Below are positions 26,154 to 35,990 of a DNA stretch of 44,192 nucleotides, in pieces. Positions within the stretch are counted from its first letter, which is position 1, and every line of letters starts with the position of its first letter. Under the pieces are notes generated by a model. That model was given only the letters and a program-made list of their open reading frames with translations, searched no databases and was not told the origin of the DNA. This DNA is from Akkermansia sp. (lineage in GTDB: Bacteria > Verrucomicrobiota > Verrucomicrobiia > Verrucomicrobiales > Akkermansiaceae): positions 1 to 44,192 of the forward strand of contig JAFQGF010000054.1 of the NCBI GenBank assembly GCA_017415555.1, read 5' to 3'. A program made the translations under genes and the position numbers.

Positions 26154-28719
26154 ATGAAAACAAGATTACCTAAAACGTTGTTGGTGGCGCTGATGGCTGC
26201 TGCTTCATACTCAGCTCAGGCCGGATATATCACCATCGGTGGTGTTATCGGCGTAGATCCGTTGACAGGCAACCCGATAACAGCAACAATCAAACCATCG
26301 GATACCTGCATCATCACCGGCTATATATAGTCCCATTGCCAAAGATGGAAACGGAACATTAACAATCAATGAAGACGGTGATATCAACAATGATTTATTT
26401 GTCCGTGAAGGTACGTTCATAATTGATAGCGCCGATATTTATTCAGGCATGATCAGCTCTACAAACTCCGGGACTACTCATGGTGTAGCTTGGCCGGAAG
26501 GTAAAGGTAATGCTTTCGTACGATTAGGAGTAGGCGGTAAAGATGCTGTCATGTTAGTCCGTAATTCAACATACACGCTTTACCAGTCGCAAATACATCT
26601 GAATATAGGCGGAATGAATGGTAATGGTAAGCTGACTTTTGACAATTCGGCGCTGGTGAACGAATTTGGTTACTGCACATCTATAGGTATTCACACCTAC
26701 CTAGATGAAAAGGATATCCTACACCAAGGCTGCCATGTTGTGCATGCCACAACAAAGACACCAGAGGCAGACAGCAACAAAAACATCGCGAACCGCTATG
26801 AAGGCACGTATGCAAATGCTTCTGTGGATCCAAGCTACAAGGTAGGAAGAGGTGAAGTTGTGGTGACTAACAACTCCAACGTCAATTTTGGTAGCTATGG
26901 TTCTCTATTCCTAGGAGAAGCCATCCTGACGATACAAGACAATTCTCATGGTGAGATTGGTGCCAAAATGGCTTCCGATAGTAACTCATGCGGCATAATG
27001 CCTAGTTACTTCGGCGCACAGTCCGGCACGCTTTCGCTCGTCAACGTCAAAAATAATAGTACACTGGAATTAAAGTATCCCGGAACGGATGTATTCACAC
27101 TTTTGTATACGGGCGAGGATAAAATGGGCAGGGAAGTAACGAACTCTGAGACTGTCATAAATGTTGATAACGAGTCTGTATTTCTTGTAGCAAATGGTGT
27201 GGAATTGAGCACGCATGATGAAAATACGACGTCAACGACACTGTCGCTTACGAATAGCTCAAAAGCAGAATTCGGTAGTCTGACCGTAGGGTCAGAGAGC
27301 GGAAATGGTACCGCCGAGATTAACATCGATAAAACAAGTTCCGTGACTGCCTATAATCCGGATAAACCTATGATGATAACCATCAATCATGGCAGCGTGA
27401 ACAATGCCGGCACTGTGGAAGCTGCAAGCGTTACCATCAACAATGGCGGCACTTTGTCCATGATTGGAGCCGACTCTGCACTGGATGCCGGTGAGGTAAT
27501 CGTACGCAAGGGAGGTACTCTGCAGGCGGAAGGTGGCAAGACCGTAGAACTTGCTGCGGATAAAGTAAGCGTGGATGAAGGCGGTTTCATTTCGCTGATG
27601 AATGGCAGCACAATGAAAACGAAGGCTTTAACTATGGCAACAGGTTCCGCCATCAAGCTTTCCGGCGGCTACTCTGCAGGCGATATATTGATGATGAGCG
27701 ACAATCTCGACGCTGGCAGCCTGACTGTAACGATGGATAATGGATTGGTGGAATATATCATTGAGAACGACACTATTTCCCTGACCGCCGTGTTCGACAA
27801 CCGCGTTGCCGAAGCCTTCACGGCGAGCAATTGGGGCATTGCTACTGCCAGCCGCGCCTTTGTAGACACTGTGCGGGGCCAGCATACCAACACCGGTTGC
27901 ATTGCCAACGGCCGCGGTACAGCCTGGGCAGCCGTGCTGGGTGGCACCAGCGATATAGGTAAGAGCGATATCGACCTGAAGGGTGCTGCCGTGGGTGCAG
28001 ATATGAAGGTAGGCCGCAAGAGCAGCATAGGCGTGGCGTTCGGATACGTCGACGGCGATGCCGCTATTCCCGGCATGCGCAAAGTCGAACAGGAAGGCAC
28101 CTACATGGCACTGTATGGAGAACACGGCCTCAGGAAGCTGAGCGACACCTCCTGCCTCAGTTTCGACTGGGTGGCTGCCTATGGTCAGACTAATGCCGAA
28201 TGGGAATCCGCCGAATGGGAGCAGCAGAGCCTGCAGCTTAACTCTCGCCTGAGCTGGAATAAACAAGTAACCGATCAGCTGTGCATGAGCGTATTCGGTG
28301 GGCTGGAGTACTTCACCAGCGAGTCTGACACCGTAGGGAATGCCAAGACCGGTTCCATCCAGAACCTGCGTGGCGAAATCGGTGTGGGAGTCCGCTATGT
28401 AGCCTGGGGTACTCCGGCCAGCCAGGCAGTAGAGGATGAGAAGGGAGTTACCATTACCGCCGGGCACCCCGGTTGCGAAAAGCTGGTACTGCACGGCGAA
28501 ATAAGCTACATGAACGACATGGTGCGCAGCAATCCGGTTATTGAACAGGATGGTCTGCGAGGCGGCACAGAAAACCCCGGTCGCCACGGGATGGGCATTG
28601 AAGCCGGTGCCACCTACCGCATCAACGAGCGTTGGAGCACCAGTGCCAACTACAGCTTCAGCACAATGGATGACAGCCGGGAACACCGAGTGAACGTAGG
28701 TGCCAGCTACACCTTCTGA
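26154..28719 (+). pseudogene. Autotransporter interrupted by a frameshift at a TA repeat (broken or phase-variable)
   Basis: The ATG at 26154 begins a good signal peptide (MKTRLPKTLLVALMAAASYSAQA, cut before GYITIGG), but the frame stops at TAG 26328-26330 after 58 codons, inside TATATATA (26322-26329). From there the next frame is open without interruption through 28719. Adding one TA, or removing one base, gives a continuous protein of about 855 residues: signal peptide, an Asn/Thr/Ser-rich beta-helix passenger, and a C-terminal autotransporter barrel of about 270 residues (from GRGTAWAAVLGGTSDIGKSD to GASYTF, terminal Phe). Translation from the internal Met at 26449 would lack a signal peptide. 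The passenger half is clearly AT-richer than the barrel half. It may be a decayed gene, a contingency locus or a sequencing error; the sequence alone cannot decide. Confidence 0.85.
26322..26329 (+). repeat. (TA)4 dinucleotide tract at the frameshift
   Basis: Four TA units coincide exactly with the point where the autotransporter frame is lost. Five units would read Gly-Tyr-Ile-Tyr-Ser-Pro-Ile-Ala and restore the frame. Four units is short for a slippage tract, so instability is not assured. Confidence 0.7.
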
Positions 28720-28741
28720 TTATTTCCCCGGAAAAGACAGG

Positions 28742-28785
28742 AAAAACAGCACTCCTTCCATTACCGGAAGGAGCGCTGTTTTTTA
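28742..28785. terminator. Bidirectional terminator between convergent genes
   Basis: The arm AAAACAGC-A-CTCCTTCC (from 28743) pairs with GGAAGGAG-C-GCTGTTTT (from 28766), with one internal mismatch and a 6-nt loop. It is followed by a T-run on the plus strand and, because of the A-run at its left end, on the minus strand as well. It can serve both the autotransporter and the coiled-coil protein gene. Confidence 0.9.
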
Positions 28786-28853
28786 TGCAATTCTGAGTTT
28801 CCCCCCCAAAAGCGAAAGGGGAAACATAGTTCCCTGGCACGTCATTCTGACTT

Positions 28854-29657
28854 TTACTCTCCGTCTCCGGTCGGTTCCAACGGTCGACCGGTAATGTCCA
28901 CATAGATGGGAAGGAAGTAATACTTCTCACCTATGCGAAGAGAGAGACGCAGGAGGGTATAGGAGCGCTCACCGGTACTTATGTAGAAGGCACTGTCGAA
29001 TTCGGCCTCGCTTCCGATACCACCGATAATATCCTCCACGAGAGCCTGCTGTGTCTCCGTATCGGAGTCTTCCACCACCCAGGCGCATTCCTCATCCCAG
29101 CCGGGGCCACCGGTTATCTGCGGGTATTTGGCTGCCAATCCGGCATAGCGAGCCATCAGCAGTTTACCGATGTGTTCCTTATCCTGCAGGGTAAGCTCCT
29201 CGTGTTCACGTACCACGGCAGCAGAGAAACCGCTGGCACGAGCCAGTTCCACCGAACCGTACAGACGAGCCTGGCCCAGGCGCTGCGACTCCTTGCCCGT
29301 CTCTACCATCAATCGCTCAATCTCTTTTACCTCATTCTCCAGCTCTTCCAGGTGCCGGATGGAGTTGAGGCATTCATTGAGGCGGGTGTTAATTCTGAGA
29401 ATCTCCGGAGCGGCGGCATCGGCAGTGGCTCGATCCACAATGCCGGAACCCACTCTTATCAGCGACTGTAAGAGTTGCATCGCTTCCTGAGCAGCGCCGC
29501 GTTCCTTTTCCAGCACCTCGACCGGCACCGTAGAATCTATCTCGCGTGCAGCATCGGCCATATCTTCATCATAATCAGCTTCCAGCACAGGATCTTCCTG
29601 TGTAGCAAAAAGCGGGGCAAGCATTATCAGAGCAGCCAGGATTTGGGGCATTTTCAT
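28854..29657 (-). CDS. Exported coiled-coil protein of unknown function
   Basis: I do not recognise this protein of 267 residues. A signal peptide (MKMPQILAALIMLAPLFA) is followed by an acidic stretch (DPVLEADYDEDMADAAREID). A long helical, probably coiled-coil, part comes next (about 45-130, including LNECLNSIRHLEELENEVKEIERLM). The C-terminal globular part contains CAWVVEDSDTETQQALVEDI and ends in beta strands (YTLLRLSLRIGEKYYFLPIYV). The start at 29657 is chosen because the signal peptide begins there; the frame is open six codons further. It is convergent with the broken autotransporter and about 140 bp downstream of the RND pump gene on the same strand. The function is unknown. Confidence 0.78.
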   Translation of the reverse strand: MKMPQILAALIMLAPLFATQEDPVLEADYDEDMADAAREIDSTVPVEVLEKERGAAQEAMQLLQSLIRVGSGIVDRATADAAAPEILRINTRLNECLNSIRHLEELENEVKEIERLMVETGKESQRLGQARLYGSVELARASGFSAAVVREHEELTLQDKEHIGKLLMARYAGLAAKYPQITGGPGWDEECAWVVEDSDTETQQALVEDIIGGIGSEAEFDSAFYISTGERSYTLLRLSLRIGEKYYFLPIYVDITGRPLEPTGDGE

Positions 29658-29794
29658 ACATGAGCATTCTACCATACACCATAAGCAGCGTCAATTGCTT
29701 TCGCAACAAAATATTCTTAAAAAACCCTTATAGACACCATTCACAAATATCTCTTTATCAATACTATGGACTTTCATCCATTGAAGGAAGAACA

Positions 29795-32700
29795 CTATGT
29801 GGGCGTATGGGCAGCGTTGCGACGGCACCAGCGGGAGATGAGAAAGTAGCAGAAGGGGATGAAGAGGATGCCGATGATGGTGGCGGTAGTCATGCCGCCG
29901 ATAACGGTGATACCGATGGAGCGGCGGGCTTCTGCGCCGGGACCAGTGGCCAGGGCAAGGGGAACGCAGCCGAGTATGAAAGCAAAACTGGTCATGAGGA
30001 TGGGACGGAGGCGGGCTTTGGCACCGGCGAGGGTGGCCTGCAGCAGGGACATGCCTTCTGCCAGACGATCCTGCGCGAACTCTACCACGAGAATAGCGTT
30101 CTTGGCAGCAAGTCCGATGAGCATGATGAGGCCTATCTCCGCATACAAATCCAGCTCCATACCGGACAGCCAAAGTGTACTGAGGGCACCAAGAATGGCC
30201 ACGGGCACGGAAAGCACAATGGTGAGCGGCAGGGCCCAACTCTCGTACAACGCAGCCAGCAGCAGGTACGCAAAGACGCCGGAGATAGCAAAGATGCCGG
30301 CCAGGCTGATGCCCTGCGCAGCTTTCTGCTGCTGGTAGCTCATGCCGGAGTAGGAGTAGCCCATGTCCCCCGGCATAGTGCGGGCAAAAGTCTCCTCCAG
30401 TGCCTGCATGACCTGGGCAGAGGTATAGCCCGAAGCCGCCACCACGTTGAGCATGGCCGCATTGTACATATTCTGCCGCATGATGAACTGCGGGCCGTAG
30501 GTAAAACGCACATCCACCAGCGCATCCAGCGGCACATTACTGTCGCCTGCTCCGGGCAAGTAGAACTCCTGCAGCTGTTCCACCTGCATGCGCGAGGCAG
30601 CGTCTGCCTGCATATAGACGGGATATTGGTAGCCATAGAGGTTGAAATAGTTGATAAATGAGCTGCCGAGGAAGGTCTGTATCGTGTCGTACGCAGCACT
30701 GAGATTCACGCCCTGAGTGAGCGCTTTCTCTGTATTCAGCGTGATGAAGTACTGCGGCGTATCCGCCGCCTGGAAGTTCTGCACAGCGGCTATCTGAGGG
30801 CAGTCTGCCAGCGCACGGGTAAATACGGAAGCCTGCGAGGCCAGATACTCCGAGCCACGACCGGCGCGATCCTCCAGCATGAAAGTGACGTCCGATGTGG
30901 CGCCCACACCCGGTATGGGCGGCGGCAGGATGGCCGTGCCAATGCCACCGGAGGCCAGGGAATTAAGCTGCTCCCGCAGATTGGCCGCAATAGCTGCGGC
31001 GTTCTGAGTCTTGGGATTGCGCTTTGCCCAATCCTGCAGAGTGATGAAGAAGAATGCGTTGTTGGAACTCTGCACACCGGTGAGGAGGTTGAAGCCGTTG
31101 ACCATCACCACCCCCTTCACAGCGGGGTTACGCCCCAGCAGCTGCACAATCTGCTCCGTGCCCTGCTCTGTAACGCCCAGAGAACTGCCGAAGGGCATCT
31201 GTAACGAGCCGTACAGGTACCCCTCGTCCTCATCCGGCAGGAAACCTGCCGGCACACGGTTCACAACGGGGTAAATGCAGGCAGCCATCACCAGTAAAAC
31301 CAGCCCTGTAAACACACCACGCCGAATCATGTTGCCCGCCACCCGAGCATACGCGCTTCGCGTGCGATTCACCACAGCATTAAAAGCCCTAGTCAGCCGC
31401 CCTTTTGCCCCTGTACCACGCCGCAACAGCAGAGCACACAGTGCCGGGCTGAGGCTCAGTGCACAAAAGGCGGAAAGAAGAATGGATACACCTATCGTAA
31501 CCGAAAACTGCGCAAACAAGTTCCCCGTGATGCCCGGCAGCAGCATACAGGGAAAAAACACCGCCGCCAGCACCAGAGCCGTGGTCATCACCGGCCCGGC
31601 TACCTCGCGCATAGCAGCTTGTGTAGCTGCTACGGGCAATTCCCCGGCGTCCAGATGCGTCTGCACAGCCTCCACCACCACAATAGCATCGTCCACCACC
31701 AGGCCAATGGCCAGCACCAGCCCCATGAGGCAGATGGTGTTCACCTCCATACCGAAGAGCGGGAAAAAGATAAACGTACCCACCACACTGACGGGCACCG
31801 CCGTGAGCGGGATGAGCGTCGCGCGCCATCCCTGCAGGAAAATGAACACCACCAGTGCCACCAGCAGCAGAGCCAGCCCCAGCGTGTAGAGAATCTCCTC
31901 GATACCCAGCCGCACACTTTCCGTAGTGTTCAGCGCCTGTTGCAGCTCCAGCCCCGGGGCCAGGCTCAGCCCCGCCAGCGTTTTTTCCACTTCCTGCACC
32001 GTCTGCAGGGCATTGCTGCCGGGACTCTGGGAAATGGCAATAATGGCGCAGGCCTCCCCATTGTAGGAGGAGCTCATATTGTAGGTCTCGCAGCCCAGCT
32101 CCAGGCGAGCCACATCCCGCAGGCGCACCAAGGAATCCGCATCCGCCCGCAGGATAATATTCCCGAATTCCTGCACGGTTTTCAGGCGGCCCTGTGTGCG
32201 CACGGTGTAGGTTGTTTTCTGGCCGGGGGTAGCAGGCTCCGCCCCCACCTTGCCCACGGGGTGCACAGAGTTCTGCGCCTGCACAGCGGCCTGTACCTGC
32301 TGCACCGTGAGTCCCAGGGCAGCGAGCTTCTGCGGCTCCAGCCAGATGCGCATGGCATACTCCCCTGCACCAAACACCTGCACATTACCCACACCCGGCG
32401 TGCGCAGCAGAGGATTCATAAAATTGATGTAGGCGTAGTTGCTCAGCCAGGTGGCGTCGTACTGCCCCTTCGGAGCCCGCAACACATACAGCAGCATGGG
32501 CGGCCCGCTGAGCGTACGCATTGTTACTCCCAGCTGCTGTACCTCTGCCGGCAGAGCAGCCGTGCTCTGGGCATAGCGCAGGTAGGCCAGCACCTGGTCC
32601 ATATCTGCCCCTGTACCCACATCGAAGAGGATGCTCAGGCTCATCGCGCCTTCATTCGTAGAGGTACTGGTCATATACTCCATCCCCTCCACACCACTCA

Positions 32701-32905
32701 TCTGCTGCTCAATAGGTGCCGCCACGGAATCCACCACAGTCTCGCAATCTGCACCGGGATAGGTGGTAGATATGCTCACCTCGGGCGGTACAATGTCCGG
32801 ATACTGTGCCACAGGCAAGCTCAGCGCCGTAATAAGACCACCCAGCACCAACATGATTGCCACGCAAATGGCCACAACGGGCCGACGTATGAAGAAGGAG
32901 TACAT
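29795..32905 (-). CDS. RND-family (HAE1) multidrug efflux transporter, AcrB-like
   Basis: This inner-membrane proton antiporter exports drugs, bile salts or other amphiphiles, normally in complex with a periplasmic adaptor and an outer-membrane channel. The 1036 residues are full length. The first helix is MYSFFIRRPVVAICVAIMLVLGG, two large periplasmic loops follow the standard plan, and the proton-relay residues are intact: the Asp pair at 405-406 in GLVVDDAIVVVEA and the Lys in GLAAKNAILVVEFAQDRL. Typical porter segments such as QYPDIVPPEVSISTTYPGA and FLPDEDEGYLY are present. No adaptor or TolC-like gene lies beside it, which is unusual; the partners must be encoded elsewhere. It lies about 140 bp downstream of the M3 peptidase gene, separated by a terminator. 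Confidence 0.96.
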   Translation of the reverse strand: MYSFFIRRPVVAICVAIMLVLGGLITALSLPVAQYPDIVPPEVSISTTYPGADCETVVDSVAAPIEQQMSGVEGMEYMTSTSTNEGAMSLSILFDVGTGADMDQVLAYLRYAQSTAALPAEVQQLGVTMRTLSGPPMLLYVLRAPKGQYDATWLSNYAYINFMNPLLRTPGVGNVQVFGAGEYAMRIWLEPQKLAALGLTVQQVQAAVQAQNSVHPVGKVGAEPATPGQKTTYTVRTQGRLKTVQEFGNIILRADADSLVRLRDVARLELGCETYNMSSSYNGEACAIIAISQSPGSNALQTVQEVEKTLAGLSLAPGLELQQALNTTESVRLGIEEILYTLGLALLLVALVVFIFLQGWRATLIPLTAVPVSVVGTFIFFPLFGMEVNTICLMGLVLAIGLVVDDAIVVVEAVQTHLDAGELPVAATQAAMREVAGPVMTTALVLAAVFFPCMLLPGITGNLFAQFSVTIGVSILLSAFCALSLSPALCALLLRRGTGAKGRLTRAFNAVVNRTRSAYARVAGNMIRRGVFTGLVLLVMAACIYPVVNRVPAGFLPDEDEGYLYGSLQMPFGSSLGVTEQGTEQIVQLLGRNPAVKGVVMVNGFNLLTGVQSSNNAFFFITLQDWAKRNPKTQNAAAIAANLREQLNSLASGGIGTAILPPPIPGVGATSDVTFMLEDRAGRGSEYLASQASVFTRALADCPQIAAVQNFQAADTPQYFITLNTEKALTQGVNLSAAYDTIQTFLGSSFINYFNLYGYQYPVYMQADAASRMQVEQLQEFYLPGAGDSNVPLDALVDVRFTYGPQFIMRQNMYNAAMLNVVAASGYTSAQVMQALEETFARTMPGDMGYSYSGMSYQQQKAAQGISLAGIFAISGVFAYLLLAALYESWALPLTIVLSVPVAILGALSTLWLSGMELDLYAEIGLIMLIGLAAKNAILVVEFAQDRLAEGMSLLQATLAGAKARLRPILMTSFAFILGCVPLALATGPGAEARRSIGITVIGGMTTATIIGILFIPFCYFLISRWCRRNAAHTPT

Positions 32906-32981
32906 GTCATGCTTAATGACACCGACATGCCCCCTCGGCGTTAAATATCAATTACAACTTATACGCTGCTTGCCTCCCCGG

Positions 32982-33020
32982 AAAACGACCGCCCGCACCA
33001 TAGAAGACGCGGGCGGCCGG
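32982..33020 (-). terminator. Terminator of the M3 peptidase gene
   Basis: CCGCCCGC (32989-32996) pairs with GCGGGCGG (33009-33016) around a 12-nt loop. Read on the minus strand it ends in CGTTTTCC. The T-run is short, so it may be leaky. Confidence 0.75.
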
Positions 33021-33044
33021 AAAATCAACTGTCATTTGAATCAA

Positions 33045-35270
33045 TCAGTCGTCAGTCCTGATGAGACCCTGAGATTCCAGGAGAGCATCGGGATTCGGGT
33101 CGCGGCCCATGAAATCGCGGTAAACCTCGGCAGCGCTCTTGCTGTCGCCCTTGCTGAGTACAGCCTCGCGGAAATCGGCTCCCGTGGCAGTATTCAGCAG
33201 ACCCTCCTTGCGGAAACGCGTAAAGGCATCCGCAGAAAGCACCTCAGCCCACTTGTAGGAATAGTACCCGGCAGAATAACCACCGTTGATGCAATGCGTG
33301 AGATGGCGCATGAAGGAAGGAGCCTGCATGGACATGGGCAGGCGCCAGGAGTCCAACAGCTGAGCCGTAGCTACATCCAGCCGCTTGCCCTTAAACTTCT
33401 CATCGTAGTTCATGTGCATTTCCAGGTCCAGCTTGCCGTAGCAGAGCTGTCCCATGTTGTCCGTGGCGGGCAGGAAATAGCGGCTCTTCTGCAGCTTGGC
33501 TATCAACTCTGCGGGCATGGGCTCACCGGTCTCGTAGTGGAACGCATATCGGGCAATACCCTCGGGATACCAGGTCCAGTTCTCAAACATCTGGCTGGGC
33601 AGCTCCACAAAGTCCCAGGTGACACTGGTGCCGCAGTGTGCCTGCAACTCCGTGTCGCCCAGCATGCAGTGCATCATGTGGCCGAACTCATGGAAAATAG
33701 TTTCCACATCGTAGTGGGAGAAAAGAGCAGGCTTATCCTCCGTGGGTGTGCTGAGGTTGCCCACAAGCGTTGCCAGATGCGGAGCATGCGGCGCACCATC
33801 CTTTCCGGCAGCACCATATCGCATGGGCATCACCCACGCACCGGCTCGCTTGCTTGCGCGCGGGAAGAGATCCATGTAGAAGGAACCGAGGTGGGCACCG
33901 GTCTTGTTGTCCGTCACCTTGAAGAGTTTCACTTCCGGGTGCCAGACCTCCACATGCCCCTTCGGGCAGGACTCGCCGGGTTGCAGACAGATGGTGGGCA
34001 GCTCGGCAAAGCTCACCCCGAGCAGCTCACCATACAAGGCAAACATGCCGTTCACCACGTTGTCCGCGCGGTGGTAGGGGCGCAACTCTTCAGGATCGAA
34101 CTGGTACATCTCCTGCGACATCTTATTAAGGTAGTAGCGGCGATCCCAGGGGTCGAGGAACATCACATTTTCGCCCTTACACTTAGACACATAGTCCAGT
34201 ATCTGGCTGCATTCCTCGCGGAAAGCAGGCAGAACCTTGGCCGCCATATTATCGATGAATGCCATGGCATTGTCCCCGCCGCCCACCATGCGGCGGTGAG
34301 TCGTCAGGTCAGCATACGTTTTGAAGCCCAGCAACTCTGCCAGCTCGCGGCGCAGCTCCATCACTCGGGCCACCACCGGCTCGTTATCCCACTCGCCCAC
34401 AGCTCCGATAGTCGCCTGGCCATGCCAGCACATCTTGCGCGTCTGCTCCACATCACAATCGCGCAGCACAGCGCCCACGCTCGTGTAGTCCAGTGTAATG
34501 AGCCAGGCTGGTTTTTCATCGCTGCCGAAGCCACGGGCCCGAGCTTCTTCCTGTGCTTTTGCCATCCAGTCATCGCTCATGCCATGCAGCTGCTCCTTAT
34601 CAGTTATCAGAAGCTTCCAGGCATTAGTACTATCGAGAACATTTTTGGCAAATTGGAGAGTAAGCTGGGAGAGCTCCTGCTCTATAGCAGCCTTGCGCGC
34701 CTTCTTATCGGCCGGCAGGTCTGCTCCGCTATCCACAAAACTATCCACAGTCTGCTGCACGAAGCGCTGTTTAGCGGGGGAGAGCTCCTTCACCCAGGGC
34801 TGAGCGGCAGCAGATTTGATGACACTCCAGAGCCTGTCGTTGGCAATGATGGCGGCATCAAACTCGCTGAGCTCGGGGATGAGGGACTCCTGAGCCTCGC
34901 GCAGCTCTTCGTTGTCCATTACAGAAGAGAGGTGGTACATATAGCCCTGCGCCTGCCCCAGCTCATCGCTGGCTAGGTTCAGTGCAAGGAATGTATTTTC
35001 GAAGGTAGCCTCCTCCGGTTTGATAAGGCAAATCTCCTCTATGCGTTGACGGGCCAGAGCCAACGCCGCACTAGTATCAGCAATACCCTGCTGCGGGTTC
35101 ATCTGCGACCAGGCAGGATAGGGTGTATCCTGAAAAAACGGATGCGTAAGCTTTTGGTAAACAATCTCTTGCTTTGCAGTTGTTACGGCCGTGGCGGTGT
35201 TCTCTGCCTGCAGTATGCTCAGTCCGGCAAAGGCGCACACTGCGGTGATGAGTATATTTTTTGTCGTCAT
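33045..35270 (-). CDS. Exported M3 family zinc metallopeptidase (oligopeptidase / peptidyl-dipeptidase type)
   Basis: This predicted periplasmic peptidase of 741 residues is related to oligopeptidase A and Dcp. A signal peptide (MTTKNILITAVCAFAGLSILQA) precedes the long helical N-terminal lobe. The zinc site is FHEFGHMMHCML, with HEFGH at 527-531; the third ligand Glu is expected downstream. GVSFAELPTI, then SFYMDLFPRASKRAGAWVMP and later YSAGYYSYKWAEVLSADAF are typical M3A segments near the substrate site. Members of this family cleave short peptides; here the export signal points to peptide scavenging or turnover of secretion remnants in the periplasm. It is a single-gene unit followed by a terminator. 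Confidence 0.94.
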   Translation of the reverse strand: MTTKNILITAVCAFAGLSILQAENTATAVTTAKQEIVYQKLTHPFFQDTPYPAWSQMNPQQGIADTSAALALARQRIEEICLIKPEEATFENTFLALNLASDELGQAQGYMYHLSSVMDNEELREAQESLIPELSEFDAAIIANDRLWSVIKSAAAQPWVKELSPAKQRFVQQTVDSFVDSGADLPADKKARKAAIEQELSQLTLQFAKNVLDSTNAWKLLITDKEQLHGMSDDWMAKAQEEARARGFGSDEKPAWLITLDYTSVGAVLRDCDVEQTRKMCWHGQATIGAVGEWDNEPVVARVMELRRELAELLGFKTYADLTTHRRMVGGGDNAMAFIDNMAAKVLPAFREECSQILDYVSKCKGENVMFLDPWDRRYYLNKMSQEMYQFDPEELRPYHRADNVVNGMFALYGELLGVSFAELPTICLQPGESCPKGHVEVWHPEVKLFKVTDNKTGAHLGSFYMDLFPRASKRAGAWVMPMRYGAAGKDGAPHAPHLATLVGNLSTPTEDKPALFSHYDVETIFHEFGHMMHCMLGDTELQAHCGTSVTWDFVELPSQMFENWTWYPEGIARYAFHYETGEPMPAELIAKLQKSRYFLPATDNMGQLCYGKLDLEMHMNYDEKFKGKRLDVATAQLLDSWRLPMSMQAPSFMRHLTHCINGGYSAGYYSYKWAEVLSADAFTRFRKEGLLNTATGADFREAVLSKGDSKSAAEVYRDFMGRDPNPDALLESQGLIRTDD

Positions 35271-35418
35271 AGCTGTGGTGTGTATGTATGGCGTGTTCTC
35301 TTCCTCTTAGACACGAGAACTCCCGAATTGTAGCACAAAAAAACAAAAATGACAAACTTTTATCCGGAAATGCAGAAGCTTGCAGAGAGAGCTCACGCCC
35401 TGCAGCAACTCCCGCACA

Positions 35419-35904
35419 TCACCAGCTTCCCTTATTAAAGCGAGACACCTCACGGCGAGCTTCCATCATTTCCACACGGGCCTTCAGGTCATAGCGCTGG
35501 TCGCGGTGGGTCTTACCCCGGCCGATGCCAATCTCGGCCTTCACCTTTCCATTCTTCCAGTAAAGGCGCAGGAGGGGCAAGGCAAATCCTTTCTGGGCCT
35601 GCTGAATTTCGAGTTTGAGAATTTCGCGTTTGTGCATCAGGAGGCGGCGCGGGCGCTTGGCCTCGTGCTGGAACCACTTGCCGGCGGTCTCCCAGGGCTG
35701 CACATCGCAGCCGTATAGGAAGAGCTGCCCTTTCTCCACACGCGCAAAGGCATCAGATATATTCACACGCCCCTCGCGGATGGATTTGACCTCCGTTCCG
35801 CGCAGCTCGATTCCACACTCGTGCTTGCCGAGAATTTCATAATCCCGGCCGGCTTTCTTATTACTGGCAATGAGGGAGGACTGAGGGGCGGGTTTCTTGG
35901 CCAT
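35419..35904 (-). CDS. smpB: tmRNA-binding protein SmpB
   Basis: SmpB partners with tmRNA to rescue ribosomes stalled on broken messages. The 161 residues are typical in length. Recognisable stretches are IASNKKAGRDYEILGKHECG, then IELRGTEVKSIREGRVNISD, FLYGCDVQPWE, RPRRLLMHKREI and the C-terminal basic tail KTHRDQRYDLKARVEMMEAR, which enters the ribosomal mRNA channel. The tail ends with SRFNKGSW. I see no tmRNA gene (ssrA) in the window. It lies downstream of rpoZ on the same strand, with a hairpin terminator between them. Confidence 0.97.
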   Translation of the reverse strand: MAKKPAPQSSLIASNKKAGRDYEILGKHECGIELRGTEVKSIREGRVNISDAFARVEKGQLFLYGCDVQPWETAGKWFQHEAKRPRRLLMHKREILKLEIQQAQKGFALPLLRLYWKNGKVKAEIGIGRGKTHRDQRYDLKARVEMMEARREVSRFNKGSW

Positions 35905-35933
35905 AATTGGAATGAGATGTGGAGATTCCGAAT

Positions 35934-35974
35934 GAAAAGACCCGGCGACCGGAGAATGACCGGCAGCCGGGTCT
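35934..35974 (-). terminator. Terminator of rpoZ
   Basis: AGACCCGGC (35938-35946) pairs perfectly with GCCGGGTCT (35966-35974), with a second small stem possible in the loop. The minus-strand continuation is TTTTCATT. It lies 17 bp beyond the rpoZ stop. Confidence 0.75.
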
Positions 35975-35990
35975 GCACAGAAAAAGGGAA

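Noticed and set aside
26316..26334. Programmed +1 ribosomal frameshift at AUA UAG
   Set aside because: Skipping one base would also join the frames, but no slippery context or stimulatory structure as in prfB is evident. A repeat-number change is the simpler explanation.
31619..32944. 441-codon open frame on the plus strand
   Set aside because: It is antisense to the RND pump, with low-complexity His/Gln-rich translation.
32763..34976. Very long open frame (737 codons) on the plus strand
   Set aside because: It lies antisense to the M3 peptidase and the start of the RND gene, both of which have clear motifs. The frame is open because of the strong codon bias of the real genes.
35905..35925. 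Possible third copy of the palindromic motif (ATCTCATT) before smpB
   Set aside because: Only a single 8-base half matches and there is no inverted partner, so chance is likely.
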